Positions 52,813 through 62,115 are shown, counted from the first letter of the stretch. The stretch is 64,000 nt of DNA from Alphaproteobacteria bacterium (GCA_020632795.1 JACKEV010000008.1:868001-932000), one strand, 5' to 3'. Notes: a model not told the origin generated them from the letters alone. Program-made: numbers and translations.

Positions 52813-55800
52813 TCAGAAGACCTCGCGCTCGCCGAGGGTCCGGGTCCCGAGATACGGATCCGCGACCGCGGTGATCTCACCGATGGCCGTGTTGCCCGAG
52901 GTGTCGGGGTTGGACGTCCCGAAGTAGAGTGTGCCGCTCTCAGAGACCGTGACGGAGGAGGGGTATCCATCGACCGTGATGTAGGCCGCGTCACCGATCC
53001 CGTCGCCGTCGGTGTCCATGTTGTTGGAGCAGTCCTCAAACGCGAGGCCGTAGATGCGCCCCTCACCGCTGGAGCAGCGGTCTGCGGCGGGCACGTACGT
53101 CGAGAAATACAGCGTCCCGGCGTAGATGATGGGATCGCCGGTCAGGCCCTCGCCCGCGTCCAGAGCGTAGGCGCCGTAGCTGCCACAGTCGTCGATGGGC
53201 GTGGCGGTGTTGCACAGGAGCGGGGTCTCGTCCTTCACCGCGAACAGATAGCCCGCGTCGGTGGAGTCGCGATCGTACGGGGTTCCGGTGCCCCAGTACA
53301 CGCCCAGGGAGCCGTCCATGTGCCACGAGGTCGTGGCCGCGTAGTACACCTCCGGGCGGACCGAGACGTAGTCGTACGGATCATAGAACTCGCACCAGGA
53401 CGGGTTGTCGACGTCACTGGTGTCGATGATCGCCTTGTACATCCAGGTGAAGCCCGGGTCCGAGATGTCGGACAGGCCGGTGACGCCGTCGCCGTCGGGG
53501 TCGGACATGTCGGTGGGCTCGTAGCTGGCCGTCACGGGGAAGTAGATGACGTCGACGTCACCGTCACTGTCCACGTCGACCGCCGCCAGGGCGCCCGAGA
53601 TGTACCCGTACTCATCGGCGCTGTCGCCGTCTGTGTCCAGACTCATGGAGGTGGACTCGGGGTGGTTGTTGCTGCCCCGCTCGGTGTAGCCGATGCTGGA
53701 GGAGCCCCAGTAGTCATCGGCGATGTGCCACATGTACAGGTTCGCCTCGGACGTGGCGTAGTACGCGCTGGTCGAGGAGCTGTACGGCACCGCGCGCCCG
53801 CCGCCCCACATCGCCACGTAGGTGTCTGTGTAGTCGGAGGGGTCGCTGGACTCGGCGTTGTACACGTTCGCGATGACCGGGCGGCTGGTCGTGTAGCCCA
53901 TCGCGCTGTAGTCTGTGTCGTTTGTCTGCTCCCAGAGGAACTGGGGCGCCTCGGGGTCCGTGATGTCCAGCGCGAGCGTCACAGGGCCGCCCTTGCCCTG
54001 CTGCACCACGACCACGCGGCGCCACTCGGAGCCGTCGGTGGCCCGGAGGCCGTCGGGGGTTCCGTCCACGAAGCCGTCGATCCAGACGTCCTCCCACACG
54101 GGCGAGCCGTCGAACAGGAAGGTACGACCGTACCACATCATGTCGGTCAGGCCGCCCGACCAGGACTCGCCGCGGGTGCGGTAGATCGTGTAGGCGGGGA
54201 TCCAGGCCCACAGCTCCTCACCGGCCTCGTCGGCGTCCTCGGTGGAGCCGAACGCGGTGGAGGCGGTGGTGGTGCTGGGGTCGTCGTACAGTCGGAAGGC
54301 GTGGAGCATGCCGTCGTTCGCGGCGACGAACACCACATCCGGGACCTCATCGGCCTCCAGATCCTCCAGGAAGTTCCGGTAGCTGGGGTCGATGGAGTAG
54401 CGGTCGTTGCGGCCGCCGACCACCAGGGGCACGCTGTGGGGCGAGTCCCCCAGCTTCCAGTACCCGCGGGTCTGGTCGAGGTAGCGGAAGGTGCTGCTGG
54501 GCAGACCACGCACGAAGTCGACCAGGGCCTGCATGTCCTCGTCGTCGACCGTGCAGCCGTCCTTGGTGAAGTCAAACGCCAGGTCGTCGGCGCAGCCGTC
54601 ACCGTCGCTGTCCGTGGTGTCCAGGAAGTAGTCCAGGTACGTGGGGTTGTTCGCCAGGGCGTCCACGAACTCGTAGTCGAACCCCATCCGGTGGTAGTTG
54701 AGGCCCTCGTTGTAGATGGCCTCACCGGAGAGCGCCATCATCTCCTCGACGAAGGTGTAGATGTCACGCTGACCGAGACCGTCACGGTCGTCGGGGTTGG
54801 ACTCCGAGGTGATGACCGGGCGGGAGACCAGCAGATCGCCGCCGTCCCAGTCCGCGCCGCCGAACTGGCTGGGCCCGTCGTACTGGACCTCGCCATACGT
54901 CACAGACAGTGGATCGTTGTCGATCCCGTACGCGCGGATGTGGCCCTCGGCGAGGGGGTTGTTGCCGGTGACCTCATAGAACGAGAAGATGATGTACTCA
55001 CCGTCCGCGCTCACCACCGGCGCGCTGCGGCTGTAGAATCCGGAGCGGATGTAGCTCATCACGGTCGTGATGGCGCCGAGGATCTCGTCGCCGCTGTTCG
55101 CGACCGTGTAGATTCCCTCGTTGCCGATCTGGTCGCTGGCGTTGCCGTACAGGCTCTCCGCCACGGACGTGCCCCGCACCTTGATCGCGACCGTGTGCGT
55201 CACGATGTTCTGGGTGTCGGAGAGGTCCGAGCGCAGGTCGTTGTTGTACGCGTAGTGCACCGCGTTGTCATACAGACACTCGCGGTCCGCGCCGGTCGTG
55301 ATGCCGCCGCTGTTGCACTTCACGTCGTTGCTCAGGCTGCTGCCGCTCGTGATGTTCGACGCGCTGCGGTCGTCGTTCGGGAAGTCCACCGTGATGGTGA
55401 TGACGTGCGTCTCCTGGCAGGCCCACTGCACCGGCACGCCGCAGAAGTCCGCGCCCGGCACCAGGCTCGTCTGCGCGTAGCTGTCACACGAGTCGCCCGT
55501 CGACGCGCGCCCGAAGTAGTCGTACGCCTCGCCCAGGCTCTCCGCCAGGTTGCGGGTGTCCGTCCCGCTCCCTGACACAGAGGACAGCGCCGCGCTGATC
55601 TCCGCGTGGGACGAGCCGATCGGCGCGATGGGCTCGAAGTAGTCCCGGTTGTTGCCGTCGCTCGTCCCGATCACGCCGAAGTACGCCCAGTCATAGTGCT
55701 GGGTGAGCTGGTCGATCGCGTCGAGGGTGTCCTGCAGGCACGTCGTGCCCGAGGTGTTCGTCGCCGTGTCGCCGGAGTCGCCCAGCTCACCGCAGTCCTC

Positions 55801-55989
55801 CAGCATCTGATCGCTCAGATCGATGAGGAACAGGATGTTCGGCGGCGCGGCCTCGGCGTTGGACAGGAACTCCTCGCCCGCCGAGCTGGACTGCGCCTGC
55901 GCGGGCAGACCGCTCACCAGCATCGCCGCGCAGAGCGCCGCGCTGCACACGGGGAGCAGGAGGGGAAGAATACGGGAGGGGGCGGACAT
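52813..55989 (-). CDS. PilY1-like type IV pilus-associated protein
   Basis: 1058 aa from ATG 55989 with GGAG seven bases before. A Sec signal (Ala-Leu-Cys-Ala-Ala-Met-Leu-Val-Ser-Gly) precedes an N-terminal von Willebrand A-like region whose MIDAS is degenerate (Asp-Leu-Ser-Asp-Gln). The C-terminal half (about 560-1050) is a PilY1/PilC beta-propeller with Val-Phe-Val-Ala-Ala-Asn-Asp-Gly-Met-Leu-His-Ala-Phe and calcium-type Asp-Val-Asp-Ser-Asp-Gly-Asp-Val-Asp. PilY1 proteins promote type IV pilus assembly and adhesion. No other pil genes adjoin, so pairing with pilins must be elsewhere. Confidence 0.85.
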   Translation of the reverse strand: MSAPSRILPLLLPVCSAALCAAMLVSGLPAQAQSSSAGEEFLSNAEAAPPNILFLIDLSDQMLEDCGELGDSGDTATNTSGTTCLQDTLDAIDQLTQHYDWAYFGVIGTSDGNNRDYFEPIAPIGSSHAEISAALSSVSGSGTDTRNLAESLGEAYDYFGRASTGDSCDSYAQTSLVPGADFCGVPVQWACQETHVITITVDFPNDDRSASNITSGSSLSNDVKCNSGGITTGADRECLYDNAVHYAYNNDLRSDLSDTQNIVTHTVAIKVRGTSVAESLYGNASDQIGNEGIYTVANSGDEILGAITTVMSYIRSGFYSRSAPVVSADGEYIIFSFYEVTGNNPLAEGHIRAYGIDNDPLSVTYGEVQYDGPSQFGGADWDGGDLLVSRPVITSESNPDDRDGLGQRDIYTFVEEMMALSGEAIYNEGLNYHRMGFDYEFVDALANNPTYLDYFLDTTDSDGDGCADDLAFDFTKDGCTVDDEDMQALVDFVRGLPSSTFRYLDQTRGYWKLGDSPHSVPLVVGGRNDRYSIDPSYRNFLEDLEADEVPDVVFVAANDGMLHAFRLYDDPSTTTASTAFGSTEDADEAGEELWAWIPAYTIYRTRGESWSGGLTDMMWYGRTFLFDGSPVWEDVWIDGFVDGTPDGLRATDGSEWRRVVVVQQGKGGPVTLALDITDPEAPQFLWEQTNDTDYSAMGYTTSRPVIANVYNAESSDPSDYTDTYVAMWGGGRAVPYSSSTSAYYATSEANLYMWHIADDYWGSSSIGYTERGSNNHPESTSMSLDTDGDSADEYGYISGALAAVDVDSDGDVDVIYFPVTASYEPTDMSDPDGDGVTGLSDISDPGFTWMYKAIIDTSDVDNPSWCEFYDPYDYVSVRPEVYYAATTSWHMDGSLGVYWGTGTPYDRDSTDAGYLFAVKDETPLLCNTATPIDDCGSYGAYALDAGEGLTGDPIIYAGTLYFSTYVPAADRCSSGEGRIYGLAFEDCSNNMDTDGDGIGDAAYITVDGYPSSVTVSESGTLYFGTSNPDTSGNTAIGEITAVADPYLGTRTLGEREVF

Positions 55990-56146
55990 GTGGGGCTCCT
56001 TCATCGGACGCACCGGTGCCCCATTCTAAGTCGAAACACCCGAAATGGCGAGACATTCGATGTCCGGGGTGCCCCTTGAGGGCCCGGGGCGCGATCCATC
56101 CGCGCGTCCGCCAACCTGCCCTGCGCTCATCCCACACAGAGTGGGC

Positions 56147-57559
56147 TCAGATCGCCATCCCGTACAGCCCATAGAGCAGCATCTTGGGGGAGATCGTCCG
56201 CAGATCGACGAGCTGCTTCTTGATCTGCTTGCGCCGCATGTAGAACCGCCGCAGCGCGTAGGCCTGCATGCGGATCAGCTCCTCGGGGTCGTAGCCCTGG
56301 GGGTGGTAGATGAGCCGGTCGGGGTCGGGGTTGAAGGTGGTGTAGTTCTCCCAGTCGTCCCGGAAGAGGTCCTTCTGCCACCGGTCCTCGAACAGCTTGC
56401 TGCCGGGGAAGGGCACGGTGATGGCGAACTTGGCGAAGTCGAGGTCCAGGTCCACCGCGAAGTCGATGGTCTCGCGGGTCAACTCCGGCGTCTCACCGGG
56501 CAGGCCGATCATGAACAGGCCCACGGTCTGGATGCCGGCGTCGTGGGCGTTGCGCACCCCCTCGCGCACCTTGTCGGTGGTCAGGGTCTTGTTGACGTTG
56601 CCCAGCAGGAGGTCCACCCCCGACTCGATCCCCATGAGCACCCGGCGGCAGCCGCCGTAGTACATCAGCTCGCAGGTCTCCTGGTCGAGGCGGTCCGCGC
56701 GGGTCTCGGAGAGCCACACGCACTGCTTGTCCAGACCACGCCGTACGATCTCCTCGCACAGGGGCTTGAGGTCCTTCTTGACCAGCGGGAAGATCGGGTC
56801 GATGAAGCCGATCTGCTTCACCCCGTAGCGGTCGACCAGATACTCATATTCGTCCACGATCTTGATGGGATCCCGCCGACGGTAGGTCTTGCCGCCGGTG
56901 TGGATGAGGGAGCAGTAGTCGCAGCGGTAGGGGCACCCCCGCGAGCCCGCCATCGTCAGGATGGGCTTGGCGATGTCCGCGAAGGGCAGCAGTCCGTAGC
57001 GGTGGATCGGGAAGAGGTGCCAGGCGGGGTAGGGCAGGCTGTCGAGGTCCCGCAGCAGCGTGCGGGCCTTGTTGGTGACCGGCTCGCCGTCGGTGGTCTT
57101 CCAGGTCAGCCCGTCGATGCTGGAGAAGTCCACCTCCCCGGCGGCCAGGGCGTCGACCAGCTCGCACACGGTGTGCTCGCCGTCGTGGTGGACGCAGAAG
57201 TCCACGTCCAGATCCCGCACGATCTCCTTGCCGAACACATCCGCGTGGACCCCGCCCCAGATGTGCTTCGCTTCGGGTAGCGCCACCCGCAGCATCTTCA
57301 CCAGCATCTCGCAGACCGGCGCGGAGGGGGTGAGCACGGTCATGCCGATGAGGTCGGGGCGGAAGCGGCGGGCGGCGTCGACGATGTCGGTGCCCGACAG
57401 CTTGTCGGCGAACATGTCGAGCGCCCGCACGGTGACGCCGTGGTGCTCCAGCGCGCCGGCGATGTAGGCCAGCCCGGTGGGGGGCATGGGCTCAAGCAGC
57501 CCGGCGAAGCGGCCGAGCTTCTGGAGGTTCATGGCGGGGTTGATGAGCAGGACGCGCAA
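56147..57559 (-). CDS. B12-binding-domain-type radical SAM protein (HpnJ/BchE-like)
   Basis: 470 aa from TTG 57559 with GGAGGG upstream. The N-terminal third resembles a cobalamin-binding domain but lacks the Asp-X-His-X2-Gly cobalt ligand. The radical SAM cluster is Cys209-Pro-Tyr-Arg-Cys213-Asp-Tyr-Cys216, followed by a long C-terminal region ending in Arg/Lys-rich helices. Such enzymes act in hopanoid, bacteriochlorophyll and related ring chemistry. A hopanoid role would fit the HpnB-like glycosyltransferase at 39269 but is not shown. Confidence 0.8.
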   Translation of the reverse strand: MRVLLINPAMNLQKLGRFAGLLEPMPPTGLAYIAGALEHHGVTVRALDMFADKLSGTDIVDAARRFRPDLIGMTVLTPSAPVCEMLVKMLRVALPEAKHIWGGVHADVFGKEIVRDLDVDFCVHHDGEHTVCELVDALAAGEVDFSSIDGLTWKTTDGEPVTNKARTLLRDLDSLPYPAWHLFPIHRYGLLPFADIAKPILTMAGSRGCPYRCDYCSLIHTGGKTYRRRDPIKIVDEYEYLVDRYGVKQIGFIDPIFPLVKKDLKPLCEEIVRRGLDKQCVWLSETRADRLDQETCELMYYGGCRRVLMGIESGVDLLLGNVNKTLTTDKVREGVRNAHDAGIQTVGLFMIGLPGETPELTRETIDFAVDLDLDFAKFAITVPFPGSKLFEDRWQKDLFRDDWENYTTFNPDPDRLIYHPQGYDPEELIRMQAYALRRFYMRRKQIKKQLVDLRTISPKMLLYGLYGMAI

Positions 57560-57623
57560 GGGGCCCTCCGGGGAGCGGGTGACTCAAGTTACCCTTGACT
57601 CGCTTGGGGGAGCAACGGGGGTT

Positions 57624-58268
57624 TCACACGTCGGCGGCCGGCAGCCGTCGCAGCCCGAAGCGGTGGACCTCCAGGCCGTCCTGCGCGCAGCGCCACTCCC
57701 TCCGGGAGCGGGCGTCGATGGCGGGTCGGGCCGCCCAGGCCAGCGGATCCGGCGCCAGCGTCGGGCAGGAGGCCAGGGCTTCGGCGACGGCGGCGGCGAT
57801 CTCGTCGACGTCGGTCGCGATGATCAGCGCGCCGCCCGGGCGCAGGGCGCGGGCCACGTCCGCGACGAAGGGGGGCGTGAGCAGCAGGCGCTTCGCCCGC
57901 AGCTTCGGGTCCCACCACGGGGTGGGGAAGAGCACCTCCACCACGTCGAGGCAGGCCGGCGGGGTCACCGTGGCCAGGGCGGTGCGGGCGTCCACCCGCC
58001 AGGGCAGCAGGTTCGTCAGGCCACGGGTGGCCCGGATCCGCTCCACCTGGGTCACCCGGCGCCGCCGCACCTCCATCCCGACCACCTGCCAGCCCGGCCA
58101 GCGCGCCGCCGTGGCCGCCAGGCGGCGGCCGTGGTCGAAGCCGATCTCCAGCAGCACCGGGGCGTTCCGCCGCAGCGCGGCACGCCACGCAGCCACCTCA
58201 GCGGCATATCGGGGCTGCTCCAGCAGGCGGCTGCCGTTGAGGGCGCCGGGGATGTCGCGGCGGGTCAT
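57624..58268 (-). CDS. trmB: tRNA (guanine-N7)-methyltransferase TrmB
   Basis: 214 aa from ATG 58268 with GGAG upstream. SAM-binding Leu-Glu-Ile-Gly-Phe-Asp-His-Gly and the family segment Leu-Phe-Pro-Thr-Pro-Trp-Trp-Asp-Pro-Lys-Leu-Arg-Ala-Lys-Arg-Leu (usually FPDPW) are present, with Asp-Val in Ala-Thr-Asp-Val-Asp-Glu. It would make m7G46 in tRNA variable loops. Slightly divergent at the catalytic Asp-Pro-Trp stretch. Divergent to the 87-aa gene across 27 bp. Confidence 0.8.
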   Translation of the reverse strand: MTRRDIPGALNGSRLLEQPRYAAEVAAWRAALRRNAPVLLEIGFDHGRRLAATAARWPGWQVVGMEVRRRRVTQVERIRATRGLTNLLPWRVDARTALATVTPPACLDVVEVLFPTPWWDPKLRAKRLLLTPPFVADVARALRPGGALIIATDVDEIAAAVAEALASCPTLAPDPLAWAARPAIDARSRREWRCAQDGLEVHRFGLRRLPAADV

Positions 58269-58278
58269 GCGGGCTCCT

Positions 58279-58288
58279 ATCCTACACT
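58279..58288. promoter_or_regulatory. Overlapping divergent -10 elements between trmB and the 87-aa gene
   Basis: TACACT on the plus strand (58283-58288) is seven bases from ATG 58296 and lacks a ribosome site. TAGGAT on the minus strand (58284-58279) points at trmB. The gap is only 27 bases, so the -10 regions share DNA. Confidence 0.4.
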
Positions 58289-58295
58289 TCCCCTC

Positions 58296-58559
58296 ATGCA
58301 CCTCGTCCTCAGCGCGATCCTGCCCGGCCGACGGCCTCGCTCGGTCTGGGGGCTGCCCTTTCCGGCCTGGGTGCGGGTGGTCCTGGGGCTCTCCTTCATC
58401 CTGGCGCGTCCCCTGTGCTGGGTGGTGGCCCGGGGGCCGCTGTCCCGGAGCGCGGACGCGCTGGTGCAGCGGATGGAGCATCACCCCTCGGCGGCGCTGC
58501 GGGGCCTGCTCCAGTGGTGGAAGCTGGTGGCGCTGACGACGGCGGACCCGCCATGCTAG
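58296..58559 (+). CDS. Small hydrophobic protein preceding the GMC oxidoreductase
   Basis: 87 aa. One amphipathic/hydrophobic stretch (Val-Val-Leu-Gly-Leu-Ser-Phe-Ile-Leu-Ala-Arg) suggests membrane association, followed by a basic/Trp-rich tail. It overlaps the oxidoreductase start by seven bases (ATGCTAG), so the two are co-translated. It may be a small partner or membrane anchor for that enzyme; no family recognised. Confidence 0.5.
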   Translation: MHLVLSAILPGRRPRSVWGLPFPAWVRVVLGLSFILARPLCWVVARGPLSRSADALVQRMEHHPSAALRGLLQWWKLVALTTADPPC

Positions 58560-59953
58560 GCGAGCTGCTGGACGGCGCCCCGCGCGACGTGGACCTCTAC
58601 GCCGAGGCCGTGGTGGTGGGCTCGGGCGCAGGCGGGGCCACCTGCGCGCGCTGGCTGGCCGCCGGAGGCCGCCGCGTGGTCGTGGTCGAGGAGGGCCCCC
58701 CGCCGACCCCGGGCCGCGACACCCTCGACGCCTTGAGCCGTCTCTACCGGGACGCCGGGGCCAGCACCACCCTGAGCCGCGAGCCCATGCCGCTGCTCCA
58801 GGGGCGCTGCGTGGGCGGCACCACCGTGGTCAACGGCGCCATCCAGGTGCCGCTGCCTCGGGACGTCTGGGCGGGTTGGCCCGAACCCTTCCAGCGCCTG
58901 GCGCCCTGGGAGCGGCTGGAGGCCGCCCGCGCCCGGATGGAGGAGGAGCTTTCCGTGAGGCCGACGCCATCGGCCTTGTGGGGGGGCGGGGCGCTGATGG
59001 GCCGGGCCCTGGCCGACGCCCGGCCCATCCACCGCAACGCCCCCGGCTGCGTGGGGCACGGCCGCTGCTACATGGGCTGCCCCGAGGGCGGTAAGGCCAG
59101 CGCCGACCGCGCCCTGCTGCCCCGGGCGATGGACGACGGGGCCCTCGTGGTGGCCCGCTGCCGTGTAGCGCAGGTGCGCATCACCGGCGGGCGGGCCCGG
59201 GGGGTCCTGGGACGCTTCGAGAGCGGCGCCAGGCTGCGCGTGGAGGCCCCGCTGGTCGTGCTGGCAGCCGGCGCCGTGCACACCCCGTGGCTGCTGCGCC
59301 GCAGCGGCGTGAGGGGGCAGGGGCGGGGCTTCATGGCCCACCCGGGGGCCGGTGTCGCGGGCCTCTTCCCCGAGCCGCTGCCCCAGGGCGGCACCCAGAC
59401 CTGGGAGTACCTCGCCGAGCGCGCGCGGGGCTGGAAGCTGGAGACGATGCAGAGCGTCGGGGCCTTCAAGGCGGTGAAGGTCCCCGGGGTAGGGGCCAGG
59501 CTGGCGGAGCGCCTCGCCCGGCTCGACGCGGTGGCGATGTGGGGGGTGGCCTGCCGGGCGGAGGCCACCGGGCGGGTCTGGCCGGGCCCCGTGGTGCGCT
59601 ACAGCCCGACCCGGCGGGACCGGCAGGTGCTGCTGGAGGGGGTCTCCAGGGCAGCGGAGGCCATGCTGGAGGCCGGGGCGGTGGAGGTCTGGCCGGGGGT
59701 CCACGGCGCGCCGGCGGTCATCACCACCCGGGACGAGGCCCGCGCGCTGGCGACCGTGGCGCCAGAGCGGGGCGTGGTCCCGATGGTGGCCACGCACCTG
59801 TTCGGCGGGACCCGGGTGGGGCCGCGCTTCGAGGTGGCGGGCATCCGCGGCCTGGTGGCTGCAGACGCCTCGATCTTCCCCAGCAACACCGGGGTGAACC
59901 CGATGAACAGCATCACCGCGATGGCCACCGTGGTGGCCGAGGCGTGGAGCTGA
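58553..59953 (+). CDS. GMC-family flavoprotein oxidoreductase
   Basis: 466 aa from ATG 58553. FAD-binding Val-Val-Gly-Ser-Gly-Ala-Gly-Gly-Ala-Thr near residue 22 and the C-terminal Ala-Asp-Ala-Ser-Ile-Phe-Pro-Ser-Asn-Thr-Gly-Val-Asn-Pro define the glucose-methanol-choline group. A Cys-rich insertion (Gly-Cys-Val-Gly-His-Gly-Arg-Cys-Tyr-Met-Gly-Cys-Pro) is like those in cholesterol oxidase-type or long-chain alcohol GMC enzymes. Oxidises an alcohol or sterol-like substrate with FAD; electron acceptor unknown. No signal, so cytoplasmic or membrane-associated through the 87-aa protein. Confidence 0.85.
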   Translation: MLGELLDGAPRDVDLYAEAVVVGSGAGGATCARWLAAGGRRVVVVEEGPPPTPGRDTLDALSRLYRDAGASTTLSREPMPLLQGRCVGGTTVVNGAIQVPLPRDVWAGWPEPFQRLAPWERLEAARARMEEELSVRPTPSALWGGGALMGRALADARPIHRNAPGCVGHGRCYMGCPEGGKASADRALLPRAMDDGALVVARCRVAQVRITGGRARGVLGRFESGARLRVEAPLVVLAAGAVHTPWLLRRSGVRGQGRGFMAHPGAGVAGLFPEPLPQGGTQTWEYLAERARGWKLETMQSVGAFKAVKVPGVGARLAERLARLDAVAMWGVACRAEATGRVWPGPVVRYSPTRRDRQVLLEGVSRAAEAMLEAGAVEVWPGVHGAPAVITTRDEARALATVAPERGVVPMVATHLFGGTRVGPRFEVAGIRGLVAADASIFPSNTGVNPMNSITAMATVVAEAWS

Positions 59954-59967
59954 GGGCCCGCAGGTCG

Positions 59968-60621
59968 CTACTTCTTGTTGGTCTTCATGGTCCCGCGCAC
60001 GCTGACCAGACCGCCGGTCGCGCCGGGGATGGCGCCGCGCAGGTAGACGAGGTTCTTCTCGGGGTCGACCTTCGCGACGAGCAGGTTCATCACGGTGACC
60101 CGCTTGTTGCCCATCTGGCCGGACATCCGGGTGCCCTTGGCGACGTGGCCCGGGGTGAGGCGGGTGCCGATGGAGCCGCCGTGGCGGAAGAACTCGTGGG
60201 TGCCGTGGCTGCGCAGGAAGCCGCGGAAGTTGTGCCGCTTCATGACGCCGGAGTAGCCCTTGCCCTTGGAGGTACCGATCACGTCGACCCGCTGGCCGAC
60301 CTGGAAGACGTCACCGACCGTGATCTGCTGCCCCACGGTGTAGCCGGACACGTCGCCCATGCGGAACTCGCGGACGTGCTGCTTGGGGGTGGCCCCGGCC
60401 TTGTCGAAGTGGCCCTTCTGGGGCTTGGTGATCCGGTGCTCCTTCTGCTCGCCGAAGCCGACCTGGATCGCGTTGTAGCCGTCCTTGGTGGCGCCGGTCT
60501 TGACCTGCAGCACGGTGCAGGGGCCGGCCTCGATGACGGTGCAGGGGACGACGTTGCCGTCCTCGTTGAAGAACTGGGTCATGCCGACCTTGCGGCCGAG
60601 CAGGCCAGGGTTCTTGTTCAT
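59968..60621 (-). CDS. rplC: 50S ribosomal protein L3
   Basis: 217 aa from ATG 60621 with GGAGGACAG upstream. Clear L3: Gly-Leu-Leu-Gly-Arg-Lys-Val-Gly-Met-Thr-Gln at the start, the Gly-Ser-Ile-Gly (usual methylation loop) and Arg-Met-Ser-Gly-Gln-Met-Gly-Asn segments and a basic tail. It stands alone: GMC oxidoreductase convergent downstream, a lipoprotein upstream. In most bacteria rplC lies in the S10 operon after rpsJ. It may be the only copy or an extra one. The 198-bp upstream gap holds its promoter, not resolved. Confidence 0.95.
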   Translation of the reverse strand: MNKNPGLLGRKVGMTQFFNEDGNVVPCTVIEAGPCTVLQVKTGATKDGYNAIQVGFGEQKEHRITKPQKGHFDKAGATPKQHVREFRMGDVSGYTVGQQITVGDVFQVGQRVDVIGTSKGKGYSGVMKRHNFRGFLRSHGTHEFFRHGGSIGTRLTPGHVAKGTRMSGQMGNKRVTVMNLLVAKVDPEKNLVYLRGAIPGATGGLVSVRGTMKTNKK

Positions 60622-60819
60622 GCTGTCCTCCGCATTGGATGACGACCGCTTGGAGGCCGCCTTCTTACGGTTGGGGGTGAAGGGCGCCGCCCGTTGAGGC
60701 GCCTCGGAGCCCCTGGGAGGTAACGTGGGGGTGCGGGCGACGCAAGCCGGGATACGATGCCGGGGACCGAGCTTCACGCCGGGCCCGGTGGCTGAGACCG
60801 CACGGCGGGCAGGGGCCGC

Positions 60820-62004
60820 CTACAGCGTCAGACCGGAAAGCCCGATGTCCGTCGGCGAGTCGTAGGTGTGGTTCCAGGTGATGCGCATGTAGTTGCTGAT
60901 GCCCGGCAGCGCGAGGTCGATGCTCTGGGCGGACGAGCGGTAGATGACCGTGACAGTGACGCTGTCAAAGGGCGCGATCGTCCTGGGGTTCGAGCCCCAC
61001 CCCTGCAGCGAGAAGGTCCCCGCTGCGCCCTCGCCGTTGAGGTCGTTGAAGACCTCCACCGACGAGATCGTCATGTCCTGATCGCCCTCGTTGATGAGCT
61101 GGAAGTCGTGCTCCGTCCCGGCGAAGAAGTTGAAGTCCACGCTGCTGTTAGGGGCGATCACCTGCCCGTCGACAAGGACCGTCAGGATGGGCTGACAGAT
61201 CGTACAGCTCTGATACCCCTGCCCCCCCATCTGGATCGCGATCTCCGGGTGCTCCGGGTCACTGCTGACCACGGTGACCGTGCCGCTGCTGACGACCTCC
61301 TGCGTGGGCGTGTAGGTGACCGTGGCCGCCTTGGAGTTGCCCGCACCCAGGATGTAGGGCAGCGAGAACTCACCGCCCCAGCCGAACACCGCGTCGCTGG
61401 AGCGGAACGACTGGATGGCGACGTCGGAGGTGCCGTTGTTGGTGAGGAGGATGTCGCCGGTGGCGGACTGGCCGATGTCGATGGTGCCGAAGTCGAAGCG
61501 GGTGGGGTTGACGACCAGGGCCGGGCCGCCGCTGCTGCCGGTGTCGTCGCCGCCGCCGCCGCCCGCGCCGGTGCCGGCGAGGGCGACCTCGACGCGCTCG
61601 GCGTCCACCGCGTCGGTCTCCAGGATGAGCGTGTCCTCGAACTCGCCGGCCGCGTTCGGGGAGAAGCGCAGGCTCAGGACCTGCTCGTTGCCCGGATCGA
61701 TGTCCCCCACCAGGGTGCTGGTGATCTCGAAGCGCTCGCCGCCGCTGATCGACACCCCGAGCAGCTCGATGACCTCCTCGCCCTCGTTGGTGAGGACCAG
61801 GTCCTCCGTGGCGCTCTGGCCCGGGTCCACCTCGCCGAAGTCCACGGTGCTGCGGGACAGGACCAGCGCGCCGTAGGCCTGGGGCTCGGCGGTGTCGTCC
61901 AGGGTCACCCCGGGATCCTCGTCCTTCACCGGGATGGTGTCGAGGCCGTAGCAGGCGGTCGTGGCGGTGAGCGAGACCAGGGCGAGCGTGAGCGGGACGC
62001 GCAT
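60820..62004 (-). CDS. Choice-of-anchor-D-type Ig-like lipoprotein
   Basis: 394 aa. Lipobox Thr-Ala-Cys-Tyr, then an acidic tether (Asp-Glu-Asp-Pro-Gly...Leu-Asp-Asp-Thr-Ala). Three Ig-like domains of the DUF1573/HYDIN-like type follow, each with Val-Asp-Phe-Gly/Phe-Asp-Phe-Gly and Leu-Thr-Asn-X-Gly ... Thr-Val-X-Tyr/Leu-Arg-Phe-Pro/Thr cores. Gly-Gly-Gly-Gly-Gly-Asp-Asp links domains one and two. Cys-Thr-Ile-Cys in domain two could be a disulphide. Surface or periplasmic scaffold. Similar domain at the start of the 28678 gene. Confidence 0.8.
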   Translation of the reverse strand: MRVPLTLALVSLTATTACYGLDTIPVKDEDPGVTLDDTAEPQAYGALVLSRSTVDFGEVDPGQSATEDLVLTNEGEEVIELLGVSISGGERFEITSTLVGDIDPGNEQVLSLRFSPNAAGEFEDTLILETDAVDAERVEVALAGTGAGGGGGDDTGSSGGPALVVNPTRFDFGTIDIGQSATGDILLTNNGTSDVAIQSFRSSDAVFGWGGEFSLPYILGAGNSKAATVTYTPTQEVVSSGTVTVVSSDPEHPEIAIQMGGQGYQSCTICQPILTVLVDGQVIAPNSSVDFNFFAGTEHDFQLINEGDQDMTISSVEVFNDLNGEGAAGTFSLQGWGSNPRTIAPFDSVTVTVIYRSSAQSIDLALPGISNYMRITWNHTYDSPTDIGLSGLTL

Positions 62005-62088
62005 GGCGACAGACCTCCGAACTAAGGGGACGTCATCATACTCCGGAATCTGTCCGATCGGCCAACGCGCTCACCTCAAGATCACAAA

Positions 62089-62115
62089 CGCCCCATCGGG
62101 GATGCCGATGGGGCG
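62089..62115 (-). terminator. Rho-independent terminator
   Basis: CGCCCCATCGG and CCGATGGGGCG make a perfect 11-pair stem with a five-base loop, followed on the minus strand by TTTGTGATCTT. It ends transcription of the 62138-62884 gene. Confidence 0.85.

Noticed and set aside
55990..56146. tRNA or small RNA between the PilY1-like and radical SAM genes
   Set aside because: No acceptor stem, T-loop or clear terminator pattern; only a weak -10-like TAGAAT on the minus strand.
60622..60819. Ribosomal-protein leader or riboswitch before rplC
   Set aside because: No conserved hairpin or known leader pattern could be recognised by eye.
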